In this document: positions 9,647-18,943 of the stretch, piece by piece
Layout of the letters: every line of letters starts with the position of its first letter
Numbering within the stretch: position 1 is the stretch's first letter
NCBI RefSeq assembly: GCF_008365315.1
Contig: NZ_CP043506.1
Location: 867,001 to 931,000, forward strand
DNA from: Acetobacter vaccinii
GTDB taxonomy: Bacteria > Pseudomonadota > Alphaproteobacteria > Acetobacterales > Acetobacteraceae
DNA: 64,000 bases
Direction: 5' to 3'
Program-made: the position numbers and the translations under genes
The notes under the pieces: generated by a model
What the model saw: only the letters and a program-made list of their open reading frames with translations
Database searches by the model: none
Told to the model about the DNA's origin: nothing

Positions 9647-10726
9647 ATGCCCCCAGCCCCTACCCCCGATACCTCCATGACCCCCGCACACCGCCGCCTG
9701 ATTTCAACATGGCTGTTTGTGCTGTGCTTCATGCTGCTGGGCATGATCGCCATTGGCGGTGTCACGCGCCTGACAGGCTCTGGCCTGTCCATTATGGACT
9801 GGCAGCCTGTCAGCGGGATTATCCCCCCCCTGACCCATGCGGAGTGGGAGCGACTGTTTGCCCTCTACCAGACCATTCCCCAGTACCATCTCCAGCATGA
9901 AGGCTTTGGACTGGAAGGCTTCCAGCGGATTTTCTGGGCGGAATGGACCCACCGCTTCTGGGGTCGGTTAATGGGCCTTGTACTGCTGGTGCCCCTGCTG
10001 TGGTTTGTCGTGCGCGGTATGATCACCCGTGCGCTGGCTGTGCGGCTGTTTGCCTTTTTTGTGCTGGGCGCACTACAGGGGGCCATTGGCTGGTTCATGG
10101 TTGCCTCGGGCTTCCGGCCCAACAGCACGGCGGTTGAGCCTGTGCGGCTGGTGCTGCACCTGAGCGCTGCCCTTGCCCTCTATGCCGCCATCCTGTGGAC
10201 TGCGTTCTCCATCCGCTGGCCCACCCCTGTGGCCTCGGCCCCGGCGGCCACACGGCTGGTGCGCCCGCTGGCGCGGGTGGCTGTGGGGCTTTTGTGCCTG
10301 ACCATTATTGCCGGGGGCTTTACGGCGGGCACCCACGCAGGCTTCCTGTTCAATACCTTCCCGCTGATGGATGGGCGGCTGATCCCTGCCGACTATGCCC
10401 GCATGACCCCGTTCTGGCTGAACTGGGTTGCCAACCGGGCCGCCGTGCAGTTTGACCACCGCCTGCTGGCCACGCTGACAGTGCTGTCCGTTGGTGCCGT
10501 GCTACTGGTGGGCCTGCGCGCACGCGGGCTGGGCGAGCAGGCCCGTAACGCTCTGCTGCTACTGGGCTGGGCAGTGGCTATCCAGTACGCACTGGGCATT
10601 ACAACGCTGCTGCTGGTTGTGCCTGTCTGGGCCGGGGCCATCCACCAAACCTTTGCCGCCGTGCTGCTGGGCTGCATGCTGTATGTGCTGCACTGCCTGC
10701 GCACCCCCCGGCACAGCCCGGACTGA
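9647..10726 (+). CDS. ctaA: Heme A synthase (COX15/CtaA)
   Basis: The enzyme oxidises heme O to heme A for heme-copper oxidases in the inner membrane. The 359-residue protein has eight predicted helices and the signature [18 protein letters not shown] near residue 35. Conserved histidines follow in the helices ([26 protein letters not shown]). Length matches the alphaproteobacterial type without the cysteine pair. I chose ATG 9647, preceded by AGAAGG at five bases; upstream in-frame codons overlap the divergent neighbour and look non-coding. No cytochrome oxidase genes are adjacent. Confidence 0.93.
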   Translation: MPPAPTPDTSMTPAHRRLISTWLFVLCFMLLGMIAIGGVTRLTGSGLSIMDWQPVSGIIPPLTHAEWERLFALYQTIPQYHLQHEGFGLEGFQRIFWAEWTHRFWGRLMGLVLLVPLLWFVVRGMITRALAVRLFAFFVLGALQGAIGWFMVASGFRPNSTAVEPVRLVLHLSAALALYAAILWTAFSIRWPTPVASAPAATRLVRPLARVAVGLLCLTIIAGGFTAGTHAGFLFNTFPLMDGRLIPADYARMTPFWLNWVANRAAVQFDHRLLATLTVLSVGAVLLVGLRARGLGEQARNALLLLGWAVAIQYALGITTLLLVVPVWAGAIHQTFAAVLLGCMLYVLHCLRTPRHSPD

Positions 10727-10809
10727 AAACGCCCAAGCCCCACCGTGGCGGCCATGCCCCGCACTCCGCCCCACGGCAGGGCTACCCCTCACGCCTGCCG
10801 GTTTTGTGG

Positions 10810-10837
10810 TTGCCTTTGCCTGTCAGGATTGTATGAT
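10810..10837 (+). promoter_or_regulatory. Candidate promoter of the leuA leader
   Basis: TTGCCT and TATGAT are separated by 16 bases, a near-consensus sigma-70 arrangement. The predicted start of transcription falls about at the second ATG cluster of the leader reading frame, so the leader peptide could be made from a leaderless or nearly leaderless mRNA, as is known for trpL of Sinorhizobium. Confidence 0.5.
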
Positions 10838-10952
10838 GCCGCGCATGATATGCCGCCCTGCAACACCCGAGTCCAGAACGCGCCGCACAGCCGCGCTGGT
10901 GGGCGGCGTTGCCTTTCGTCTGGACCTTCTCCTTCGACTTACCTGCCCCTGA
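10833..10952 (+). CDS. Leucine-rich leader peptide of leuA (attenuator peptide)
   Basis: A short frame of up to 39 codons ends RLDLLLRLTCP-stop. Five of the last ten codons are leucine, three of them CTT and one CTC, whereas the surrounding genes use mainly CTG. This is the arrangement expected of an amino-acid attenuator: ribosomes stall at leucine codons when charged tRNA-Leu is scarce. The true start could be ATG 10833, 10836 or 10845, or the in-frame GTG 10899; none has a strong ribosome site. The reading is mine from composition and position; similarity to a named leader was not tested. Confidence 0.6.
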   Translation: MMPRMICRPATPESRTRRTAALVGGVAFRLDLLLRLTCP

Positions 10953-11057
10953 GCGATCCGGGCGGCCTTATGCCGTTGCGCCCAGGGGAAGACAATGAAA
11001 GAGCGCCCGCCCCTTGGGGCAGGCAGACCATGGCACGGCCACCCCACACGCCGTGCC
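10942..11057 (+). promoter_or_regulatory. leuA: Competing stem-loops between leader peptide and leuA
   Basis: The segment CCTGCCCC at 10942-10949, which includes the end of the leader frame, can pair perfectly with GGGGCAGG at 11016-11023. The overlapping CCCCTG (10946-10951) can instead pair with CAGGGG (10983-10988), and GGGGCAGGC can pair with GCCCGCCCC next to it (11005-11024, one mismatch). A further perfect 8-bp hairpin, GGCACGGC/GCCGTGCC, lies at 11032-11057. Mutually exclusive pairing of this kind is the hallmark of attenuation, although no T tract follows any of the stems. Confidence 0.45.
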
Positions 11058-11084
11058 GGACCAGAATGATCCAGGAATACTCCC

Positions 11085-12674
11085 ATGTCTGCTGACCAGA
11101 CCAGCTTTACCCATCCGTCCTTTGGCGTCATGACGCCTGAACGCATTATCATCTTCGACACCACCCTGCGTGATGGGGAGCAGTCGCCCGGTTTTTCCAT
11201 GAACCTGGCCGAAAAGCTGCGCATGGCCGAAGCCCTGGCAACGCTGGGTGTGGATGTGATCGAGGCGGGTTTTCCCGTGGCCTCGAAGGGTGACTTTGAA
11301 TCCGTCAACCAGATTGCCCGCAACACCCGTGGGGCTGTCATCTGCGCGCTGGCGCGCAGCGGCGGGGCCAAGGACATTGCCGCCGCGGGTGAGGCACTGG
11401 CCCCTGCGGAACGCAAGCGTATTCACAACTTCATCTCCACCTCCCCGCTGCACATGAAATACAAGCTGCGGATGGAGCCGGAAACCGTTCTGGACCTGAT
11501 TACCGCCGGGAACACCGCCGCCCGCAACCTGACGGACGACGTGGAATGGTCGGCCGAGGACGGGTCGCGCACCGAGCCTGACTTCCTGTGCCGCTGTGTG
11601 GAGGCCGCCATCAAGGCCGGTGCCACCACCATCAACATTCCCGACACGGTGGGCTATGCCACGCCAGAAGATATGGAGCAGATTTTCTCCATGCTGCGCG
11701 CCCGCGTGCCGGGTGCGGACCGGGTCATTTTTTCGGCGCATAACCATAACGACCTGGGGCTGGGCGTGGCCAACACGCTGGCCTCCATCCGGGGTGGGGC
11801 GCGGCAGGTGGAATGCACCATCAACGGCATTGGCGAGCGCGCAGGCAATGCGGCGCTGGAAGAAATTGTCATGGCGCTGCGTACCCGCCACGACCAGTAC
11901 CCCTACACCACGGGTATCCACACCCAGGGGCTGCTGAAAGTGTCGCGCATGCTGGCCACCATCACCAGCTTTGACGTCCAGCCCAACAAGGCCATTGTCG
12001 GGCGCAACGCCTTTGCCCATGAAAGCGGTATCCACCAGGATGGCGTGCTGAAAAACGCCGCCACCTATGAAATCATGACCCCCGAAAGTGTTGGCTGGTC
12101 GCGCTCATCCCTGGTGATGGGCAAGCATTCCGGCCGGGCCGCCTTCCGCGACAAGCTGAAGGCTCTGGGTTATGAGGACATGGACGACGCCCGCCTGAAT
12201 GACGCCTTTACCCGCTTCAAGGATCTGGCTGACCGCAAAAAGGTTGTTTACGACGACGACATCGTGGCCCTGGTGGATGATGAAGCCCGCGACCATGATC
12301 ATATCCGTTTTGTGAACATGAGTGTCAGCTCCGTATCGGGCCAGCCGTCGGAAGTGCAGCTGACCCTGTCGGTCGATGGGCACGACACCCACGCCACCGC
12401 CACGGGCAACGGCCCGGTGGATGCTGCCTTCAACGCCCTGCGCCGCGCTTTCGCGCATGACGCCAAGCTGGCGCTGTTCTCGGTCGCCGCCGTGACAGAA
12501 GGCACCGACGCCCAGGCCCGCACTACCGTCAGGCTGGAAGAAGCAGGCAAGCTGGTCGACGGTCAGGGCGCTGATGCCGATACCGTTGTCTCAGCCGTGC
12601 GCGCCTATGTGCATGCGCTGAACAAGCTGCTGGTCAAGCGCGCCCGCACCGAACCGGAAGCCCTGAACGCCTGA
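11085..12674 (+). CDS. leuA: 2-isopropylmalate synthase
   Basis: This enzyme condenses 2-ketoisovalerate with acetyl-CoA, the first committed step of leucine synthesis. The 529-residue protein has the metal and substrate motif FDTTLRDGEQSPG near residues 22-34, HNHNDLGLGVANTLA near 223-237 with the metal-binding histidines, and GIGERAGNAALEEIVMAL. It also has the C-terminal regulatory domain (from about residue 395), which gives leucine feedback inhibition in the family. ATG 11085 has AGGA nine bases upstream. No other leu gene is adjacent; a leader peptide and stem-loops upstream suggest leucine-dependent attenuation. Confidence 0.96.
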   Translation: MSADQTSFTHPSFGVMTPERIIIFDTTLRDGEQSPGFSMNLAEKLRMAEALATLGVDVIEAGFPVASKGDFESVNQIARNTRGAVICALARSGGAKDIAAAGEALAPAERKRIHNFISTSPLHMKYKLRMEPETVLDLITAGNTAARNLTDDVEWSAEDGSRTEPDFLCRCVEAAIKAGATTINIPDTVGYATPEDMEQIFSMLRARVPGADRVIFSAHNHNDLGLGVANTLASIRGGARQVECTINGIGERAGNAALEEIVMALRTRHDQYPYTTGIHTQGLLKVSRMLATITSFDVQPNKAIVGRNAFAHESGIHQDGVLKNAATYEIMTPESVGWSRSSLVMGKHSGRAAFRDKLKALGYEDMDDARLNDAFTRFKDLADRKKVVYDDDIVALVDDEARDHDHIRFVNMSVSSVSGQPSEVQLTLSVDGHDTHATATGNGPVDAAFNALRRAFAHDAKLALFSVAAVTEGTDAQARTTVRLEEAGKLVDGQGADADTVVSAVRAYVHALNKLLVKRARTEPEALNA

Positions 12675-12685
12675 AAGACAGCACT

Positions 12686-12708
12686 CCGCCCCCTGACCGG
12701 GGGGGCGG
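12686..12708 (+). terminator. GC-rich hairpin after leuA
   Basis: CCGCCCCC pairs with GGGGGCGG across a 7-base loop, 11 bases after the leuA stop. There is no T tract. It probably marks the end of the leuA transcript, as mreB downstream has its own spacing of about 150 bp and its own AGGAG ribosome site. Confidence 0.45.
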
Positions 12709-12804
12709 GGCTGCCGCAGTGCGGCCTTGTGCACGAGTTTCTTGCACGAGGGTCTTGTCTGCCTGCCCGCGCGCCGGTAATCCGTGCACGTAATTCCCCG
12801 ATGA

Positions 12805-13911
<1,107 letters not shown>

Positions 13912-13992
13912 TAGGCCCGCACGGCAAGCGGCGCGGGGGGCATAACCCACCCACCACCGCCTCTGCCACCGCCAGAAAGGACCCGCGGTTTC

Positions 13993-14907
13993 ATGCTCCC
14001 GGTTTCCATCCAGATGAGACAGGCTCTGAGCAAGCTGGTACTCCCAGCCCTGCTGCTCCTGTCTGTCGGGATTATTATTGCCGGGCAGGTGGACAAGCGG
14101 CTGGCGGACCAGTTGCGCATGGGTGTGGCCGATGGGCTGGCCCCGTTGTGGAGCCTGATCTCCCACACCCAGTCCAGCATGGACACGCTGGCCAGCGGGT
14201 TGAGCGAAGCGCGCCACCTAGCAGAAGAAAACCGCCGCCTACAGGACGAAAACGCCAATCTGCGCCGCTGGTATGATGTTGCTGTCTCCCTCGCGCGGGA
14301 GAACGATACCCTCAAAACCGAACTGCGCTGGGTGCCGGAACCCACGCCCTCCTTTGTCACAGGCCGCGTTGTTGCCGACAGCGGGGGTATTTACGCGCGC
14401 GCTGTGCTGCTGGTTGTCGGCTCGGAAAGTGGTGTGCATGTGGGCAATGTGGCCCTGGCCGCCAGCGGGCTTGCCGGGCGGGTAACGGAAGTCGGCGCAC
14501 ATGCGGCCCGGATCCTGCTCATCACCGATGTAGCCAGCCGCCTGCCGGTGCAGCTTGAATCAAGCCATGCCTCGGCCATTATGGTGGGCGACAACACACC
14601 CCTGCCACGCCTGCTCTACTACCCGCAGGACGCCCGCCCGATTGAGGGGGAACGCGTGGTGACTGGCGACCAGACCGGGGCATTCCCTGCGGGTATTCCC
14701 ATTGGCACCGTGCATTACCTGCACCCAGGCCAGCCGGTGGTGCAGCCTTTTGCCCAGCTTGAACACCCGACTGTGCTGCGCGTGTTTGACTTCCGCCAGT
14801 CCGAGATCGAACCGCCAGAAGCCCCCGGCCATGTGCCGCTGACCCACCCGCACCGGCCGCTGGCCCTGCCGTTCAGAACCCTGCTGGCCCCCGGGCAGGA
14901 AGGATAG
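13993..14907 (+). CDS. mreC: Rod-shape-determining protein MreC
   Basis: MreC is a bitopic inner-membrane protein linking MreB filaments to periplasmic peptidoglycan enzymes. The 304-residue sequence has one N-terminal membrane helix (LVLPALLLLSVGIIIAG, about residues 15-32), a coiled coil (EARHLAEENRRLQDENANLRRW, about 77-98) and then the two small beta-barrel domains typical of MreC. A proline-rich tail follows. It lies 81 bp after mreB and three bases before mreD. Confidence 0.93.
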   Translation: MLPVSIQMRQALSKLVLPALLLLSVGIIIAGQVDKRLADQLRMGVADGLAPLWSLISHTQSSMDTLASGLSEARHLAEENRRLQDENANLRRWYDVAVSLARENDTLKTELRWVPEPTPSFVTGRVVADSGGIYARAVLLVVGSESGVHVGNVALAASGLAGRVTEVGAHAARILLITDVASRLPVQLESSHASAIMVGDNTPLPRLLYYPQDARPIEGERVVTGDQTGAFPAGIPIGTVHYLHPGQPVVQPFAQLEHPTVLRVFDFRQSEIEPPEAPGHVPLTHPHRPLALPFRTLLAPGQEG

Positions 14908-14910
14908 CCC

Positions 14911-15474
14911 ATGCCATCCCCCGCCCTGCCCGACTGGGACCCAGATACAGGCCCGCAGGCCACCCTGCGGCAGCGACTCGACAGGGCGGCACGCCATCTG
15001 CTGCCCACCCTGTTTGCGCTGTTTGCCACGATTGTCTTCTCCGCTCCGCTGGCCATTCCCGGCTCGGCCGAGCTGCTGCCCGCCATTATTATCAGCACCG
15101 TGTTTTTCTGGTCTGTCTGGCGGCCATCAGGCATGCCCGCACTCAATGTTTTCCTGCTCGGGCTGTTCATGGACCTGGTAGGCTTTACGCCACTGGGGGT
15201 CAGCGCGTTTATCCTGCTTCTGGTGCATGGCACGGCCAGCTATATCCGCTTTGGGCTGATGCGGATGAACTTTTTGGTGGTATGGTGTGTGCTGGGGCTG
15301 GTAGGAGCGGCGGCGGCGGCCATGCAATGGGCATTGGCCTGTGTGTTCCGGCTGAACCTGCTTGATCCGGCACCCGCATTTTTCGAAGCTTTGCTGTGCA
15401 TAGGGGTCTATCCGTTGCTCTCCGCCACCTGTTCGTGGTTCCTGCGCGTCTTGGATGAGAAGAACGCGCCATGA
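14911..15474 (+). CDS. mreD: Rod-shape-determining protein MreD
   Basis: This 187-residue inner-membrane protein has five or six hydrophobic helices with the MreD pattern (FLLGLFMDLVGFTPLGVSAFILLLVHG near residue 80). It acts with MreC, RodA and PBP2 in the elongation complex. Its start is three bases after the mreC stop, which indicates translational coupling, and the next gene begins within or just after its end. Confidence 0.9.
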   Translation: MPSPALPDWDPDTGPQATLRQRLDRAARHLLPTLFALFATIVFSAPLAIPGSAELLPAIIISTVFFWSVWRPSGMPALNVFLLGLFMDLVGFTPLGVSAFILLLVHGTASYIRFGLMRMNFLVVWCVLGLVGAAAAAMQWALACVFRLNLLDPAPAFFEALLCIGVYPLLSATCSWFLRVLDEKNAP

Positions 15475-15478
15475 CCGT

Positions 15479-17434
15479 ATGGCCAGGCTGCCCATGTCGC
15501 TGAAAAACCGACTGAAGCTCAAAGGGCGCAAGCGCGAAAACCGCCGCCTTATGCCCGTACGCGACCAGAAAGACCCCGCACGCGGTGTATTCACACGCCG
15601 TGCGCTGCTGTTCATGGCTGTGCAGGTTGCTGCCTTGGGGGAACTGGGGCGGAGGCTGTACCACCTCCAGATCAACGATGGTGACCATTACGCCCGCATG
15701 GCGGCCAACAACCGTGTCAGCAAGCGGCTGCTTGCCCCGCCACGCGGCCGGATTGTGGACCGCTATGGCATGGCGCTGGCCAACAACAAGGAAAACTGGC
15801 GCGCCCTGCTGCTGCCCGAGGAAACGACGGACATCCCCGGCACCATCGAGCGTTTTTCCGCCATTATACCGCTGGATGACCGCGACCGCAGCCGCATTGC
15901 GCGGGAAATGCGCCACCAGCGCCGCTTTGTGCCTGTCATGCTGCGCGACTTTCTGTCGTGGGATGAAATGGCGCGGATTGAGCTCAACGCCCCCTCCCTC
16001 CCCGGTGTGCTGATTGATGTGGGCACACGCCGCGTGTACCCAGAGGGCGAACTGCTGGCCCATATCATCGGCTACGTGGCCCCCCCGAATGAGGAGGACG
16101 TAGCCCATTCCACCCTGCTGGCACTGCCCGGCATGCGGGTGGGCCGCTCGGGCATAGAGCAGAGCCAGGACGAACAGTTGCGGGGCACCGCAGGTTCGGT
16201 CGAGATGGAGGTCAACGCAGTCGGCCGGGTCATGTCCGAGCTGAACCGTCTTGAAGGTGTGCCGGGCGAAGAAATAAGCCTGACCATCGACCGTGGCCTG
16301 CAACAGAAAGTGCTCAACCACATTGGCGACCAGACAGCCTCCGCCGTGGTGCTGGACTGCCATAATGGGGAAGTGCTGGCCATGGTCAGCACGCCATCGT
16401 TCGACCCGTCGCTATTTGATAGTGGGGTCAGCCACGCCCAGTGGATCGAATGGACCAACAACCAGCGCACGCCCCTGATCAACAAGGCGGTGGCCGGAGT
16501 GTACCCGCCGGGTTCAACCTTTAAGCCCGCCGTGGCCATGGCAGCGCTGGAATCGGGCCTGTTTTCCGCCACTGACAGGGTATTCTGCCCTGGCCATCTG
16601 GATGTGGGCGGCACACGCTTTCACTGCTGGTCGCGCTGGGGTCATGGCTCGGTGGACCTGCACCTCGCGCTCAAATACTCCTGCGACGTCTATTTCTATG
16701 AAATCGCCCGCCGGATTGGCATGGACCGGATCGCCCAGACCGCCAATCGCTTTGGCCTTGGCGTGCCGCTGGATATCGAGCTGCCCCATACCCGCACGGG
16801 TCTTATCCCCACCCCGGCCTGGCGCCGTGCCCATAACCACCACTGGAATGGGGGGGACACCATTGTCAGCGGCATTGGGCAGGGGTTTGTGCAGGTCACA
16901 CCGCTGCAACTGGCCACCTATACGGCCCGTATTGCTACAGGCCGCGCGGTAGAGCCGCACCTGATGCGCGCCATCAATGGTGAAGTCAGCCCCATGGCCA
17001 GTGCCGAACACTGGCCGGACCTGAACATGCCAGAGCCGTATCTGAAAGCCCTGCGTGAGGGCATGTTTGCTGTTGTGAACGAGCAGCACGGCACGGCCCC
17101 CAAAGCCAAGCTGGACCTGCCCGACATAGCTATGGCGGGCAAGACCGGGTCGGCCCAGGTGCGTCATGTCTCTCGCGCGCTGCGTGAGAGCGGGCACTTC
17201 AACTCCGCCAATCTGCCGTGGGAATACCGGCCCCATGCGCTGTTTATCTGCTTTGCCCCTTATGATGCCCCACGCTACGCGGCCGCTGTCGTGATCGAAC
17301 ATGGGAACACAGGGGCCGATGCCGCAGCCCCGCTGGCGCGCGACATCATGCGCGACACCCTGTTGCGTGACCCGGTCAACCACACCACACCGCCACCCGA
17401 AAGTGTGGCGGATGCGGGGGATTCCATTGAATAG
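15479..17434 (+). CDS. mrdA: Penicillin-binding protein 2 (elongation transpeptidase)
   Basis: PBP2 cross-links peptidoglycan in the elongasome with RodA. The protein (about 651 residues) has a basic N-terminus, one membrane helix (RALLFMAVQVAALGELG) and the dimerisation domain with RGRIVDRYG. The transpeptidase domain carries SxxK in PPGSTFKPAV, the SxN-position motif SCD in LKYSCDVYFYE, and KTG in MAGKTGSAQV. I chose ATG 15479, five bases after the mreD stop; an alternative ATG at 15455 would overlap mreD. The extreme 3' end overlaps the likely rodA start. Confidence 0.93.
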   Translation: MARLPMSLKNRLKLKGRKRENRRLMPVRDQKDPARGVFTRRALLFMAVQVAALGELGRRLYHLQINDGDHYARMAANNRVSKRLLAPPRGRIVDRYGMALANNKENWRALLLPEETTDIPGTIERFSAIIPLDDRDRSRIAREMRHQRRFVPVMLRDFLSWDEMARIELNAPSLPGVLIDVGTRRVYPEGELLAHIIGYVAPPNEEDVAHSTLLALPGMRVGRSGIEQSQDEQLRGTAGSVEMEVNAVGRVMSELNRLEGVPGEEISLTIDRGLQQKVLNHIGDQTASAVVLDCHNGEVLAMVSTPSFDPSLFDSGVSHAQWIEWTNNQRTPLINKAVAGVYPPGSTFKPAVAMAALESGLFSATDRVFCPGHLDVGGTRFHCWSRWGHGSVDLHLALKYSCDVYFYEIARRIGMDRIAQTANRFGLGVPLDIELPHTRTGLIPTPAWRRAHNHHWNGGDTIVSGIGQGFVQVTPLQLATYTARIATGRAVEPHLMRAINGEVSPMASAEHWPDLNMPEPYLKALREGMFAVVNEQHGTAPKAKLDLPDIAMAGKTGSAQVRHVSRALRESGHFNSANLPWEYRPHALFICFAPYDAPRYAAAVVIEHGNTGADAAAPLARDIMRDTLLRDPVNHTTPPPESVADAGDSIE

Positions 17435-18605
17435 CCGCATCCGGTTTCACAAACGCCTGCTCCGGGCCGAACCCAGCTTTCGACTGCTGGCCAAGCTGTG
17501 GCGCATAAGCTGGCTGTATGTGTTGCTGGTCTGTGCGCTGGCGGGCGTGGGTTACGTGACACTCTATTCCGCAGCGGGGGGCATGCCCTACCCCTTTGCC
17601 ACCCCGCAGGCCATCCGCTTTGCCATCGGGCTGGTGATGATGATTACCGTCGCCATGCTGCCCCCGCGCATACTGGTTATGGCGGCAGGCCCCCTCTATG
17701 CCCTATCCATTGTGCTGTTGCTGGCGGTGCTGCACATGGGCCATGTGGGCAAAGGGGCGGAACGCTGGCTGATTATCGGCGGCATGCAGATCCAACCGTC
17801 CGAATTTGCCAAGATTGCGCTGGTTCTGGCCCTTTCAGCCTGGTTTTCCCGCATCAGCTACGCCCGCATGGGCAACCCGCTGTGGCTGATCCCACCGGCC
17901 GCCATGGTGCTGCTGCCCGTAGCACTGGTGCTGAAGGAGCCCAACCTGGGCACATCCGTCATTATCGGCGGAATTGGGGCATCCCTGTTTTTTGCGGCAG
18001 GCATGCGGCTATGGCTGATCGTGCTGATGCTGCTGCCTGTGCCCACCTTGGTCAATTTTGCCTACTCCCACCTGCATGACTATCAGCGCGCCCGCATCGA
18101 CACGTTTCTCCACCCCGAAAATGATCCGCTGGGTGCGGGCTACAACATCATCCAGTCCAAGATTGCGCTGGGGTCTGGGGGCATGTGGGGGCAAGGCTAC
18201 CTGCATGGGTCGCAGGGGCAGTTGAACTTCCTGCCCGAAAAGCAGACCGACTTCATCTTCACCATGATCGCGGAAGAATGGGGGTTTGCCGGGGCGGCCA
18301 CAGTCATCGGGCTGCTGTTGCTGGTTATTCTGGGCGGTATGGTCATGGCCATACGCTGCCGCAACCGCTTTGGCAGGTTGCTGGCCCTTGGCATTAGCAT
18401 GAACTTCTTTTTCTACTGCCTGGTCAACCTGTCGATGGTGATGGGGGCTATCCCTGTCGGGGGCGTGCCACTCCCGCTGATTTCCTACGGGGGGTCGGCC
18501 ATGCTGACAGTCATGTTGGGCTTTGGCCTGCTGCTGTCCACCTGGGTACATCGCAATTCCCACTACGGGGAAAACCTGTCCAGGGACGATCAGGAAACCG
18601 CCTGA
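17412..18605 (+). CDS. rodA: SEDS-family glycosyltransferase RodA
   Basis: RodA polymerises lipid II into glycan strands during sidewall growth, together with PBP2. About 397 residues with ten predicted membrane helices. The conserved periplasmic loop EKQTDFIFTMIAEEWGF contains the aspartate known to be essential in SEDS enzymes, and the C-terminal signature SMVMGAIPVGGVPLPLISYGGS is present. The start is uncertain: ATG 17412 overlaps mrdA by 23 bases, while a TTG at 17427 has a GGGGG ribosome-like site six bases upstream. Last gene of the shape cluster. Confidence 0.93.
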   Translation: MRGIPLNSRIRFHKRLLRAEPSFRLLAKLWRISWLYVLLVCALAGVGYVTLYSAAGGMPYPFATPQAIRFAIGLVMMITVAMLPPRILVMAAGPLYALSIVLLLAVLHMGHVGKGAERWLIIGGMQIQPSEFAKIALVLALSAWFSRISYARMGNPLWLIPPAAMVLLPVALVLKEPNLGTSVIIGGIGASLFFAAGMRLWLIVLMLLPVPTLVNFAYSHLHDYQRARIDTFLHPENDPLGAGYNIIQSKIALGSGGMWGQGYLHGSQGQLNFLPEKQTDFIFTMIAEEWGFAGAATVIGLLLLVILGGMVMAIRCRNRFGRLLALGISMNFFFYCLVNLSMVMGAIPVGGVPLPLISYGGSAMLTVMLGFGLLLSTWVHRNSHYGENLSRDDQETA

Positions 18606-18745
18606 CCGGCCCCTTCGGCCTTCTGCTTCATACCGCCAGACCCTCCGCCAGCCGCAGTTTTATGGGCCTGACACGCGGCTGCACGCCCTGGCCCCCGGCC
18701 CTGCCGCGCCGGGTGTGACAATCCACGATGCGTCGTGCTTCTTTC

Positions 18746-18774
18746 TTGACAAGGTTTTGCCAGACTTTTAGTCT
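18746..18774 (+). promoter_or_regulatory. Promoter of the RND efflux operon
   Basis: A consensus TTGACA (18746-18751) is followed after 17 bases by TAGTCT (18769-18774). The region around it is AT-rich compared with its surroundings. It lies in the 338-bp gap between rodA and the efflux adaptor, with a palindrome immediately downstream. Confidence 0.55.
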
Positions 18775-18785
18775 CCCCGTTAACA

Positions 18786-18799
18786 GTAACACTTGTTAC
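18786..18799. promoter_or_regulatory. Palindromic operator candidate for the RND operon
   Basis: GTAACACTTGTTAC is an inverted repeat (GTAACA/TGTTAC around CT) sitting about 5-18 bases after the predicted transcription start. A site at this place fits repression by a TetR- or MarR-type regulator, which commonly control such pumps. No regulator gene is adjacent, so the protein is unknown. Confidence 0.5.
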
Positions 18800-18943
18800 C
18801 ATTTTCTATCCACCCTCTGTTTTTCGTGCTGCGTAACTGGCCGTGTGGCGGACAGGCTCAAGCCTGCCTATTCCCGCCTTCTGGCGACAGACCCACGGCA
18901 CCTGCACGAAAAACTCCATGCAACAAATTCAGGGCCCACAACG

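Noticed and set aside
8812..9792. A 326-codon minus-strand frame overlapping the TVP38 gene and the ctaA start
   Set aside because: The alternative frame gives the hydrophobic VTT-domain protein; this one is Cys/Gly/Arg-rich and runs through the ctaA start.
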